A stretch of DNA of 64,000 nucleotides from Gaeumannomyces sp. JS-464 (GCA_002197995.1 NGZR01000009.1:186001-250000); one strand, 5' to 3'. Positions 12,267-23,656 are shown, numbered from the stretch's first letter. Notes: generated by a model from the sequence alone, not told the origin. A program made the numbers and translations.

Positions 12267-13957
12267 TCACAGCTCTTCGTGCCCTGTCAGAGTAGGAGCG
12301 GCACCCTTTGCGCGCATATCGAGGTCCTTGAAGTAGTTGTCGAACCTTGCGCCAAAGAAATAAGCGAGAAGCACCTGTAAACACGTGTCAGTCGGGTGGC
12401 TTTTCTCTGCGAGTGACGTCTGAGCCAGGACAGGCATAAGAAGCCGACACTCGTCCACCTGTGATAATGGTAGATTCCGAATCGTAAAGTACGAAAAAGA
12501 CGCACCATGGATCCTCCAATGAGGAACAGAGTACCAACGACAGCGGCGAGTAGCCAAAAGGCCTCGGTGGCATCCATCGCCGGTTGCTTGTCCATCGACT
12601 TGCCACTCTTCTTCTCCTGGGCGAGGGCCTCGGGGTCCTGGGACGGAAAGATGGACTCGATGAACTGCTCGATCTGTTGAGGGTTGAGTATAGTGTCAGC
12701 TAACGAACTGTTGATCGTCTCTCCCGTCTCCTTCCCCTGAGACTTACCTTGGCACATTGCATGCTGATCTTGGCATAGTTGGGGTCGCGCGGGTCGTTCT
12801 TCTGGTGTATCCTCCTGGCGTAGGTGCGGAAGACGTCGCAGAGGACGCGGAGGTTCTGGGTCGAGCTGAGCATAATGGAGCAGGCATCGCCCTTTGTGAT
12901 CTTGATGTTGCGGTCGAAGACGGCGGGGTTCTGGAAGACAAGCTCTAGCGTCGCGACAGCCATGCCCTGGGGAATGGCAACAAAATTGAAGCAGGACTGG
13001 TCGCGCATGCCGGCCATGTAGTAGATGCAGTCCTCGACGTGCTTGAGCGCGTTGAGCACCATCTCGGAGCACAGGTAGACGGCCTGCTGGCGGTTCTCGG
13101 GCTTGAAGATGTCGTCGTAGTTCTCAAAGTACTTGCTCCAAATCTCCCTGGGCCACCAGCTGCGCTTGTCGTCGTAGTCCTCCCTCACGTCGCGGATGAT
13201 GTTTGTCTTCTGCAGGAACTGGCCCATGGACTCGGTCAGCTCCATGCGCTCCCCCAGCTTGGGGTTGGCCAGGTTGCCTTCGAGGAACAGGCGGGTCAGG
13301 CCCTCGCCGACTATGCCGGCGACGTAATGGCAGTACAGCTCGTACTCGTCGATCGTGTTGATGCAGTTGGTCGTGTCCTTGGTCTTGATGGCGTAGTCGG
13401 CCATGCCGTTGCCCATCTTGACCGTGATGTCCCTGATGACGTCGTAGTACTCCTTCTTAAGCAGCTTCAGCTCCTGCTCGACCACGGTGAAGTTGACCAG
13501 CAGATCGCGGTCCTTCTCGTTCGGCCCGTTCTCGGTGAAGACCCAGCCATCCTTCTCCATGTTGTCGGCGAAGTTGCGCAGCAGCGGCTCCTTCTTGTCC
13601 AGGTCGATCGTCATGTCATCCTCGATGGTGTCGAGGCCCCTCAGCACCAGATAGAAGAGGCAGATGGGCATGAGGAGCTCTGGATTGAGCTCCTTGATGA
13701 CGGCCGCGAAGCTGCGCGAGGTCAGGTCGAGGTAATCGAAGCATGCCTTTTGCGTCGGCGTGTCCTTTGCGGGGTCGCGGTGGTGGACCGGCTCGTGCCA
13801 CAGCTTCCTGCAAGGCATGTCTGGGTTAATTGACCGTCTGTCTTATCCACCGGTCTCGGTAGGTCTTGGGGAAAAGGGGCAGCACCAACCACTGGATGAT
13901 GGAGCGAAGCTGGACTGGGTGGAACAGCAAGTACGCAACGTCTTTAAAGCCGCCCAT
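12267..13957 (-). CDS. erg9: squalene synthase (farnesyl-diphosphate farnesyltransferase)
   Basis: Joins two farnesyl diphosphates to squalene with NADPH, the first committed step of ergosterol synthesis, at the ER membrane. Four exons: 13957-13890, 13807-12748, 12673-12506 and 12374-12267. The introns (82, 74 and 131 bases) have GT donors and AG acceptors. The joined frame gives 467 residues, the usual family length. Exon 1 encodes [20 protein letters not shown] and ends in a split Trp codon, restoring the family's QWK-LWH sequence. The two Asp-rich motifs are present: DTIED (about residues 82-86) and DVRED (about 229-233). A C-terminal membrane anchor ([17 protein letters not shown], about 414-430) is followed by a short tail ending GHEEL. 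The reading frame is uninterrupted. Confidence 0.96.
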
Positions 13958-15805
13958 AGTGACTGTTTCCGCCGTTCCTAGCGGGCTTAATCGCGTGCAG
14001 ATCTGAGTCGGTTGTCGGGGAGGATGGGAGGGGAGAAGACGGAGGCTTTCTACAGCAGCCCGTTCTTGCTTTCTCTTTTCCCTCTGCCCGCTCGACAGCA
14101 CGGTCAAGGGCGCAGGCGCACAGAAGTCCGGGCGGGTCGATAAGCCTTCTGTCCGGCAGCTGACGGCAAGGTGGCTCGTTTGCCCTCTCTTGCGCGGCGT
14201 CCTGTGTTGCGTTGATCGCGCAGCGTCGAGGAATCCAAGCACGGGCACGCTAAAAATCCCGCTCTTTTTCAAGATGGGATTTGCGGACGAGGCGCGGGAA
14301 GCACAACCCAAGACTGGCGTGAAGCAACGTGGGTTCGAGGTCGCAAACTGGCGTCGATGGGTTCGACAAAAGAACGAGAGGGATTAGTGTGATTAGGAAG
14401 TCGCTGTAGATCCGAATCCCGTAGGCATCGTCGCTGATCGCTGCCAAGCAAATCTTATTGGTGCTGCGTGGGATAGGGCATGATTGGAGGACACGTCGAA
14501 GGAGCAAGGACCTTCTTGGTTTTTTTTTTCCTCTGTTGTTTTCTCCATCGGTGTGCCAGCCGCACGAGTGCAACCAACGCCCCACTTGTGCCTGAGGTGT
14601 GGCACCCTGCCTGCTTCCCCAACATGCATGGCCACCTCCACATCCGGATAAAATGGAAGACAAATGCAATTTCCGTCGACTCCAACTTTAATAGGTACGC
14701 CTCACACCTCGATGTCTGTCAATGATGCACAATCTTCCATCACGGGTTAGAGGGATCGGCTCGGCCGAACTGCGCCCCGAACTCCGACCTGGGCGGACCT
14801 GGATAGAGTTCGATCGCTTGGCTTGCATGGGAATGAATACCGCCAGTCCTTGTGTACATAAGAGTTTTATGATGGATAAAAGTAAGTATTTGACCTCTTC
14901 TAGGATATTCCAAGGGCATTCCCGATCTTCGGGACGAGATTAGCAACAGCCCCTGAACCAGATCTAGCAGACGCTTGGGCGGCCCCGTTCCTGAGCCCGG
15001 CCAACGGTTATTCAGGGGTCATGGCCATGATCGTGCACAAGGCTGCATTCCTTGCACGCCTGTGCTTCTTGCATCCATTCTGAACCACACCTTTCAACAA
15101 AATCGTCTTGATTCCTTCTCTCTATGTCTTATCTGGCAGCACGAGGATCGACGTCCCCTGGCCCAACAACAAGACCTTGTTGCTTTCCCCTTTTCCTATG
15201 TTCTGGGTATCTATTGGTGCAAAAAGCTGGCTGGTTTTATAAAGACGAACAAACAAACGAGATCTCAATAGGGGTAATAGGATATTGCCTGACAGCCAGG
15301 CTGCCAATGGGCTTTTGTTACCGCAGCGTGCGGAAAATTCATATCTGTGGTGTTTGATGAGAGGACAGGATGGATGGGGGTGAGGTGGGTGGGCGGATAA
15401 GGAAGGTTTCGAGGTGTCGGAAGAGGGTTTGGTTTTGGTGGACAAAAAGAGGCTGTCATGATAATGTGTTATTTCCTGCTCATAGTCGCTCCCATAAAAA
15501 CCCTTTCCTGGATGTAATAATGATTAAAAACGCCCACCCGCGGATCCAAGATGTACGAAGTCCGTAACGATGCAGTGTGTATCAAAAACAAAGAACAACC
15601 CATGATCAATGCGTACAAAGGAATAGTCGAGAGGTGAAAAAAAGAGGGGAATAGGAAAATAAATGAGTGTGATTGGTGATACGATGTAGTGTAGTGTGGC
15701 GACCGTCGGGCGAAGATATGCATGATTATTCACGGTCGGTGGTGGTAGTGGTAGCGGCAGCGGCAGTCGTATACAGACGTCCGAGGCGGTCTGTAGGAGC
15801 TAGTC
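13958..15805. other. intergenic region between erg9 and the unknown gene at 15.8-18.5 kb
   Basis: This holds the promoter side of erg9 (minus strand) and the 3' flank of the next gene. No open frame with protein-like composition was found. The segment 15460-15680 is comparatively AT-rich, as expected for a 3' UTR and terminator of the minus-strand gene that ends at 15806. Confidence 0.55.
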
Positions 15806-18465
15806 TTAGCCCCCATCAGAAGGCAGCTCCACGCCGCTATCGCGGTCCTGCGATCCCTTGCCGGACTCGCCATTGACGAACCCGTGCTCGCCATGGCCAA
15901 AGTCTACAACGACGGCGGGCATCGTCTCGCCCTCGTCGTCCTCGTCCTCGTCCCTAAGCGCGTTGCCGTTGATGTCAGCCTCGCTGATGCGGACCTGGTA
16001 CTCGAGCGCCCGCTGGCCCTCCTTGATCAGCTCCTCGGTCCAGTTCATGCACCTCTTGATGCTCTGGTTGATCTTTTGGCTGTCCACCAGGAGCTGCTGG
16101 TGCTTGGACAGGTCCATCAGCAGCCGCTTCTCGTCCCGCTTGCGGTGTCGAGCGTCTCGATCCGCCACCGTGGTCGGGCTGAGTTGGCTGGACCCGGACC
16201 CGTCCTCCTCCCCAATGTCCGACATTTCTTCTTCTTCCTCCGGCGGCTCCACGTCGTCCCCGACCATTCCGGACACGTCCTCCTCACTAAGGTCTTCCAG
16301 GCCCATGGCGGATGCGGGGTCGCGAAGGGGGCCCTCCATAGTGGCGTCGGACGCTGACCCGCTGTTGATGGAGGCGATGGAGAGCCGCCCAGAGCGGGAG
16401 AGCCTCTTGTACCGCCGCAGCTCTGCCGTCTGCTTCCGCAGCTGCCGCTCCAGGGTCCTGTTGATGGCCTCAAGGCTGGCGTTGGTGATCTGGAGGTCCT
16501 GGACCTTGCGCTCGCGTCTAGCATTGATCACCAGCTCATCCACGGGGCTTTTGCTCTTGCTGGCGCTGTTGTCACTGGCATCCGAGGCGTTGTCGTCAAC
16601 ATCGTCATCCCCATCTTCAAAGTCATCGGCCTCGCTCCCATCCTCCGACAGCTCCTCGGCGGCCTGTAAAAGACCGGTAAAGCCTGCGGGGAATCCTAGG
16701 CCGGTAGGCGAGGATATCTCGAGCGAGGGAGGGCGCGAGGGCACCATGCGAGGGGTAGGAGCCATGCGAGCAAATGTTGCCGGCGCGTTGTCAACCGATG
16801 TCGCCGAACTCTTGTTGCGCTTATGGCTGGAGCCGCCACCAGCAACATGAAGAGGGTATTCGTTACTGATTCTCCTACCCTGGGCCTGGCCCGTCGGGGC
16901 AGTAAACGGAAGACTGCCGGCGGGTGGTGTGAGCCGCTTCGAAGGGAGAGTCGGGGTGCCTACGCCTGGCCTGGGCACGGGGTGGAAAGGCTGCTTCAGG
17001 GGGGACACGGGTCGCGATGAGCCGTAAGGGGCGGCCGGAGGGCCTGTGCCGGAGGCACCACGGCCTTGTGCTATCTTGGACGTCGCGGACATGGAGGACC
17101 CCGGCCTCGAGCCCGAGAAGGCCGATCTCGGCGAGGGCAGGACATCGGGCACGCCATTGGCGTACACAAACTTGTTGGAGAAGGCGTCACTGGGCGTCGA
17201 TATCGGCGGGCCCAGCGCCGGGCTGAAGGGAGCCGGGGCTATGGTCGAGGGCGTATTGGGCTTGGGCGGCAGCGAGGTGCCGTTGGCATATAGTAGAAGG
17301 TCGACCCCTTTTGCTGCTGCGGTGCCTGGAACAGCTTTGGGGGAGCGCCGGACACGGACTGCGGCCTGGCGCTGCTGGCATAGAAAAACTTGGAGTCGGC
17401 AGGGGCCGAGAGGGGAGGGACAGCGGCCTTGGAGAAGTCGGACGGGGCCGAGCTGAAGGACACCATTGGCCTCCTCGTGGGTGCGGCGTCGAACTCGGCC
17501 GAGGGTGTGGGGCCCAGGCTCAGGCCGGGCGACGGTCTCGCGTCCCATGACTCGATGGACTCGGGCTGTGGGGTGCCGGTGGGCGTCGAGCTGGTGCTGT
17601 CGACGCGGTGCTGCCTCGAGCCGGAGCGTGGCGTGATGTTGGCGTGCTGGAGCAGGGTCGAGACTGGCGTGCCGATGTCGCCCTTGGGGGTCTCGGCGGC
17701 GTTCCCCGCGATGGAGTCGGACCTGGTCGGGCGTCGGGCCAGCGGAGTGACGGTCTGGGGACGGGGCTTCTGGGGCGGCTGCTGCTGTGGGGTCGTGACG
17801 GTTGCCGGCGCAGCGGCGGTTGCAGCAGCCGTAGCGGATGACGATGTCGACGATGCTGTCGTGGACGGCGGCCTGGCTCCGGCAATCTTGGGAGTCAGGG
17901 GCGCGCGGGTGCTGGCCGGGCGCGACAGGGCGGGCATCTGCGGCTGCCTCGGCGTGGGCGCAGTTGCGGGAGTCTTCGTCGTGGACGACGAGGAAGAAGC
18001 GGTGAGCCGCATGGCTCTCTGGGCCGTGGACAGGACGGGGCTTCGCGACGCGACGGCTAGGGTGGCGGGCGGCGGGATATTTCCATCTTTTGGCTGGAGA
18101 GGCTGGGGGCGGCGGCGGGAGGCGGGTTGTGGTTGTGGTTGTGGTTGCGGTTGTGTTTGTGGTGTGGGTGGTGGTGAGGCCCTGTTGGATGTGGCGGCGG
18201 TGTTGATTCCGCTGCTGCGTCTTATCGAGGCGGTGGTGCGGGTTGCATAGGTCGCCGTGTGTGCAGTCACGGTCGCTGTGATGCGTGTGCTGGTGGGCCG
18301 GGTCGGGGCGGCCCTGTTCAGGCTCAATCGCGGGACTGAGGGCTTGCGCTTGATGGCGGTGACGGCGACCGTGTTCTCGTCGGCGGTGCCCCCACGGCTG
18401 CTCACTCTGGAAATTCGAGAGCTGGGCCGCGATGCAGAATTGGCTGTCGCGTCGAAGGCGTGCAT
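15806..18465 (-). CDS. conserved fungal-type protein of unknown function, Ser/Pro-rich with C-terminal coiled coils; one apparent frameshift
   Basis: I do not recognise the family. The N-terminal half is basic and Ser/Pro/Thr/Ala-rich (RPSSRISRVSSRGG near the start). The middle has three related short motifs: KFFYAS, TFYYANG and KFVYANG. The C-terminal third has an acidic stretch (about minus-strand 16620-16560) and two likely coiled coils, around ERKVQDLQITNASLEAINRT and around KHQQLLVDSQKINQSIKRCM. The frame changes at about 17289-17295 (TTCTACTATATGCC). One extra base there, or removal of two, joins the halves into about 885 residues. The ATG at 18465 may not be the true start: the frame is open upstream to 18554 with protein-like sequence behind a possible acceptor (GGGCAG), so a short first exon is possible. 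The promoter region faces the divergent cytochrome b5 gene. Confidence 0.7.
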
Positions 18466-19313
18466 CGTGCAGGTGCGACGCTGCTGGCGGGCATTGCCGG
18501 GCAGCAGCGGGCGCTTTAGGGGGCTTCCGGCAGGCGGGTGGGTGCCTGTTTCGGGCTGCCCTCAGGCCTGCAGACGCTGTATCCTGGGCTTGTTGATTCA
18601 GGCCTCGGACCGCGCGAGTTCCAGCAGCTCTGGACGCTGATTGCAGTTCAATTGGGGTGCACGCCAACGTCTTTTGAAGGCGTCAACGATTTGCTTGAAA
18701 GACCATAGATATTTGCTCGAGGTCGTCTTTCCAGCCCACCTCGCTTTGTTTACAAAGTGCCCGCCTCCTGAGCCAGCCCGGCAAATCGCGTGTGCATGCG
18801 CATCAACAGGCACGCACAAATGGCCTGTCCGGTTTATTTATTCCGGCCCCATCCCAATCTCATTCCCCTTTATTTGTCCAGGTTGTTTACACCGTCTGTG
18901 TTGTTATGCGTTACCTCGGCGCCCCTCATTTGCCGTCATTAGAGGGGAAACCTGGCCTGTGCAGGGGACCTGGACCTGGCTTGAAGGCCCTGGAACGCAG
19001 CCATCCCTGTCGTTAAGTCGCCCAGGTTATGGTGGGGTTCACCCACCGTGTCGGGAGAATCCGAGGCGCGAAAAGATCAATTTGATTTGAGTTGAGCCGC
19101 CAGCGGCCGGAGAGTCCTTTGACAGGCCACCGCAAGTGTTTGTGATGCACGAGACGCAGCCACAAGCCAAATCCAACCTACACTGTGCACATGCTCTATT
19201 CGACACCAGCCACCCGCCACCGACTCGCGACCTCAGACTTTGACACATACCCAGGCTCTGGAACCGCCCAGACGAACAGACGTTGATTTTCTTGCTCTTT
19301 TTTGCCTCCCGGC
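18466..19313. other. shared region between two divergent genes
   Basis: About 850 bases separate the minus-strand unknown gene and the plus-strand cytochrome b5 gene, so it probably contains both promoters. A pyrimidine-rich TTTTCTTGCTCTTTTTTGCC leader directly precedes the downstream ATG. Part of a missing 5' exon of the minus-strand gene may lie at 18554-18700. Confidence 0.5.
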
Positions 19314-20528
19314 ATGGGGGTCGTCGGGGTGACGCTCATCTTCGGCGCCGTCGTCTACTTTGTCATCCGCCCGCCGCACGCCTTTCTGCTGTACTTCCAG
19401 TCGCTATGGCGCGGAGCCTTCTTCCCGCCCCGGCTGGCCGACAGCGCGCCTACAGGTGACGATGGCGACGAGTGGAGGAAGCGGCAGGCCGCCGCCGAGA
19501 ACAAAGCCGAGGGTGCCGCCGCCGCCGCCCCGACCTCGCAGCCGAGCGGCGATACCGCGCCAGCACCAGCAGCAACACCATCACCTACTATCAGGGTGCC
19601 ATCACAAACCGATAATGACACGCACGATGTCGACGAGCAACAAACGACCCCCAAGGCCACCAAGGCCTCCCCCAGCTTCTCCCTCTCCGGCCCAGACGAC
19701 GAAGACGACGACGACTTCCCTCTCGTGACCCCGCCTCCCCCAACACCACCAACATTCTCCATCGCTGTCCCGGAACCGTCAGCCCCACAACCCCAACAGC
19801 CGCCCGGCCTCATGGCGCCCCCTCCGCGCCCCGGCTCGATGCCGCCGCCCCCGCGCCCAGGAAGCAGCACCGGCGGCGGCCTCATGGCCCCGCCCTCGGC
19901 CCCCACGGGACCGCCGCGCCTCCCGCCGCTCTCGCAGCAGCAGTCCCCCTACGCGCAATCCCAGCTCTCGCGCTCCACGCTCCCGATCCCCAACCGCGGC
20001 GCGCCCTCCTCCTCCTCGTCGCTCGCCCCGCCGCCGACCCACACCGGCAAGCCCGCCCCGCGCGTGCCGCCGGCCCAGAACGCCCGGTCGCGCCTCGTCC
20101 CGCTGGCCCCGGGCCACTCGCCGCTCGACTGGGCCCGCATCTCGTCGGGCCCGACGGCGGACCTGCGCAACCTGCCGCCCGGGACCCCTTACCTGCGCGT
20201 CAGCCCGTCCATGCTGAAGCGCCGCGACGGCCGCAAGGGCCGGGACGCCTGGAGCGCCTACGGCGGCCGCGTCTACAACGTGACCCCTTACGTGCCCTTC
20301 CACCCGGGCGGCAAGGGCGAGCTGCTGCGCGGCGCGGGCAAGGACGCCACCAGGCTGTTCGGCGAGGTCCACCCCTGGGTCAACTACGAGACCATGCTGG
20401 CCGCGTGCCTGGTCGGCATCCTCGTCGAGGAGGGCGAGGGCCACGAGGACGAAAAGCCTGGGCAGAAGGGCAGCAGCAGCGGCACGGCGCTGGCGAGCAT
20501 CAGCAGCAACATGGAAGAGATGGACTAA
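19314..20528 (+). CDS. membrane-anchored cytochrome b5-like heme protein (Irc21-type)
   Basis: Predicted electron-transfer protein with a C-terminal cytochrome b5 fold. A hydrophobic N-terminal anchor (VGVTLIFGAVVYFVI, about residues 3-18) is followed by about 250 residues of low-complexity Pro/Ser/Ala-rich linker with an acidic patch (DDEDDDDF). The b5 domain then occupies roughly the last 120 residues. The heme ligands are the His of HPGG and the His of FGEVHPWVNYE. The HxWVNYE...CLVG ending is typical of the Irc21-like branch rather than classical ER cytochrome b5. I start at the ATG at 19314 (404 residues); the frame upstream has only a TTG. It converges on nbs1, with 207 bases between the two stop codons. 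The physiological partner is unknown. Confidence 0.85.
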   Translation: MGVVGVTLIFGAVVYFVIRPPHAFLLYFQSLWRGAFFPPRLADSAPTGDDGDEWRKRQAAAENKAEGAAAAAPTSQPSGDTAPAPAATPSPTIRVPSQTDNDTHDVDEQQTTPKATKASPSFSLSGPDDEDDDDFPLVTPPPPTPPTFSIAVPEPSAPQPQQPPGLMAPPPRPGSMPPPPRPGSSTGGGLMAPPSAPTGPPRLPPLSQQQSPYAQSQLSRSTLPIPNRGAPSSSSSLAPPPTHTGKPAPRVPPAQNARSRLVPLAPGHSPLDWARISSGPTADLRNLPPGTPYLRVSPSMLKRRDGRKGRDAWSAYGGRVYNVTPYVPFHPGGKGELLRGAGKDATRLFGEVHPWVNYETMLAACLVGILVEEGEGHEDEKPGQKGSSSGTALASISSNMEEMD

Positions 20529-20735
20529 AGTGCGTGCTTTGTGGTAATACAACGCTTGCTTTGATAGATGTCGACCCTTTAGCCGACCCTTCCTTATAGG
20601 TAGCATCCCCCACGCAGCAAATACCAACCCGAGCAAAGTACCTAGATCATCAGAGATACCCCCTACGGAATACCATAGAAAATACAAATCCTTGATCAGC
20701 CAACCACACCAAACGCCCAACTATCTAATTTTCCT

Positions 20736-23656
20736 CTATCTCTTCCCGAAGCGAAACTTCCCACCACCGTCATCGCTGCTGTCGTCGCTATCAGCAACCT
20801 CGACCTCTTTCCCGCCCCGCGGCTTCTTCGCCGGCCTCGCACTAGGAGGCGGCGCTGGCGCGGCCCGCTTGCTGGCGGTGCTGGCGGTGCTACCGCCGCT
20901 GGCCGTCCTCGTGACCCGCCGCTGCTGCGACTGCGTGGCGGTCTGGCTGACGCTGTTGTTGCTGCTGCTGTTTGTTTGCGTCGCCACCCTCTGGGACAGG
21001 CGCGTGTTCGCCCTCTCGGCGGCCTTGCCTTTCCTCGTGCGTGGGAGTATCTGCACTTCTTCGACATCCGAATCGTCATCTACCACCACATGATGATCCA
21101 CGTCACCCGTGCCGCTGCGACTTCGGCTTGACGGCGCGGCGATGACCTCGAGTGCATCAGGGAGGGACTCGTCATCATCGTGGGCTTCTTCAAACCCTCC
21201 GTCCTCGCTGCTGTCATCACCCAAAGCTGGCCTTCGACCCGGCGGTGGCGGCGCCATTGCCAAATTCCTCTTCTGGCCCTGCGACATGACGCCTCCCAAC
21301 TTCTTCGCCGGTCCTTTGCGCTGCGTTGGCTCGTCGTCGAGCCAGTACGAGTCCCCGATACCGTACTCCTTGTTCTTCTCCTCGACGCACTCGACCATGA
21401 TCCGCTGCGGCGCCTGCCGCGGCGCGGGCGGTCCGCCGGCCTTGCGGAACTTCTTGAAGTTCTGGCGCCCGTTCCAGCGAGGGTCCACCTCCCATCCGCA
21501 ATATCCTGCTCGCGCGTTCTCGCCGACGGTCCGCGAGATATGACCGGCATGTCCTCCACAATAGTCAGCCGGCGAATCTCGGCCGCATCAATGCCGTCCT
21601 CAGGGAGCGCCGCCAGCCGCTCCGCCTCCTCCCGGGCCTTGGCCGCGGTTTCCTCCAGGTTCCGCCTGGCCAGGTTTAGCACGTCCGCGTCGATTGCGCT
21701 CTTCTTCCGACCTTTTGTGGTTCTGCCTCCTGTCGTTGTCGCTTCTGCTTCCGGTTTGACCTTGGGCGACTCCGGCACGGCTTCTGCTTCGTCTTCGCTT
21801 TCCGAAGGTGGTATCTCTACGCGCCCTATGCGCCCCCTGCCGTTGTTGTAAACCCGCCGACGTTTGCTCGCCGCCGTCACAGACGCGCCGTCGTCCATCT
21901 CGGCATCCATTTCTTCCAGAACAGGTGAGTGGGCTCTCTTGCGGGTCGACCGGGCAGTCCTGGCCGTTCCGGATTGTGGTTCGTCGAACCCTTGCGCTTG
22001 CGAGACAAACATCGACTGCGACGGAGGCTCTGCTTGCGAGGGCGGCTCTGGCTCTGGTTCAGGTTCCGGATCGGGCCGATGAGAAGGCTCTGGCGTTGGC
22101 GCTTTCTTTTCCTCGTCATCGTCCGAGTCAAACCCCCTGAATCGGCGTTTTTTCCGCGCTGCCCGGGGTGGACTCGGCTCTGGCTCCAGTACCGGCGTAG
22201 GATCCCGAGCAGCTTCCCTGGTTATCTCCTCTTCAGCCAGCGGGGCCGCCGTCTGATCCACCTCCATGGCACCACTAGAGGACCCCAGGTTCCTAGCCCG
22301 GGTTCGACGAGTCGGCGCCGCAGCTTCAACGTCTATGGGGCCAGTTTCGGTCTCCAGGGGACGTCTGAGCATGCTTGGGTCCACGGCCAGGATGGCGTCG
22401 AGAAACTCTCTCTGATCGATCATGCGATGGTCCAGCCGCAGAGAGACTGTGTTGATAAAGCCCGTATACCACTCGATTAGGTCAGGCTTGCTCACTGGGG
22501 GAGCGTACCGCACGACAACCACACCTTTTCCCTCGCCGCCGTCCTCAAACTCGCCCAGCCCCTTCTCGCCCGCGACACCCTTGACGTACCGGATGAAGTC
22601 GTCGATTTGCGTCTCATGCGGCACAACCTCCCTGAGCAGTGCCTTCCCCTTGCCGTCCGCAATTACGGGCATCAGGTTGTCGTGCTGCGCCTTTTCGAAG
22701 AAGATGAAGGTGTAGCCGTCAAAGATATCACGCCGCCGCTCGTTAGGTTCGTAAGCGTCCCCGGGCCGGTCGCTTGGCTCGTCTCCACGAGGCGGGATGT
22801 GGTCGAGTGGGTTGGGCCAGTTAACGTCGAAGTCCTGCTCCAGCGCACTTGCCCCTGCGCCCTCAGAAGGCAGTTCTGCGGCATCGGATACGGCGTCAAG
22901 GAAGCTGTCGGTGACAATGTAGCGGCCAGCTATCAGAGCCTGCAAGCCCTTGGGTGTGTTCCTCTTCTTGGTCACAACATGGGTCGTGAGACGCCGGTCA
23001 TAGTCGGCGATGAACTTGATGTCGAGCTGCTCGTATTTCTGGCGTAGATTCACCCAGGCATCGGCGGCCAGCTCCCGCTTGGTGAAAGAGACGCTGCAGA
23101 CCACGGGGTGCCATGACAGACGGAAGTGATGGTTGCAGCTACCGAGCTTGAGAGTATTGGACTCCTGCGTCAAGACACAGGTGGTGCCCTTGATCTGCGT
23201 GCCGTTGACCTGGGTGCCGATTTTGGTCTTGAGGTCCTCGATGGTGACGGTCGATCTGCTGGTTCGGTTCTGTGCATCGCCCTCCTTGACCTTGCCGACT
23301 GTGATGGTGAGGTGCTTGCGCGAGATCGACTTGTCGGCGACGACCAGGATGCCCGCTGCATATAGGTGTCATGTATTAGCGCGTGGCCTACAGCTTTGGC
23401 GGGGCATACGGCATCTCTGGGCTATGTATCCGAGATGAGACTTTGCGACTTACGCTCTGTGCTTGTCCGACCGAAGAGATAGGTCTTGCCGGGACGGAGC
23501 CATAGTCGGCGTCCTGTTGGTTTGTTGGCGTTAGCTTGATTCGTCCTTGGAAAATCGCCCGGCTTTGCGACGCGATGCGCCGCGCACTGGCGACGACGGT
23601 TTGTGTCACTGCAACTTGCCTTGGAAGATGTCGCCATCGTTCTCGAGCAGCCACAT
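20736..23656 (-). CDS. nbs1: Nbs1/nibrin, FHA-BRCT subunit of the Mre11-Rad50-Nbs1 complex; one apparent frameshift
   Basis: Regulatory subunit of the nuclear MRN complex for double-strand break sensing and checkpoint signalling. Three exons: 23656-23620 (MWLLENDGDIFQ), 23513-23454 (GRRLWLRPGKTYLFGRTSTE) and 23355-20736. The FHA domain shows GRT and SISRKH, and a BRCT-like region follows (FTKRELAADAW...ITDSF-type end). The long disordered middle is acidic and Ser-rich. Near the C terminus is the conserved Mre11-binding type motif NGRQNFKKFRK, and the protein ends in an acidic patch and KFRFGKR. Intron 1 has a GC donor (AAG|GCAAGT), a rare but known splice class. Just before DPRWNGRQ one G appears to be missing (about 21485-21488). 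With it the coding length becomes 2718 bases, 905 residues. Confidence 0.9.
23514..23619 (-). other. nbs1: GC-AG intron of nbs1
   Basis: The donor reads AAG|GCAAGT on the minus strand and the acceptor AACAG|GA. No GT donor nearby keeps the FHA domain in frame, while this GC donor joins FQ to GRRLWLRPGKTYLFGRT exactly as the family requires. GC donors usually show this strong AG|GCAAGT consensus. Confidence 0.8.

Noticed and set aside
13039..13833. 264-residue open frame antisense to erg9
   Set aside because: It mirrors the strongly GC-biased third positions of erg9 and has shadow-type Val/Leu/Gln-rich composition.
15858..16850. 330-residue Ser-rich open frame antisense to the unknown gene
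   Set aside because: It lies fully inside the coding exon on the other strand; the Ser-rich sequence is the complement of that gene's codons.
18598..18819. 73-residue minus-strand frame upstream of the unknown gene
   Set aside because: It could contain a first exon, but no start or splice donor can be fixed, so I did not call it separately.
19779..20720. 313-residue Arg/Gly-rich frame antisense to the cytochrome b5 gene
   Set aside because: Shadow of the proline-rich linker; Arg/Gly/Ala-rich without a domain.
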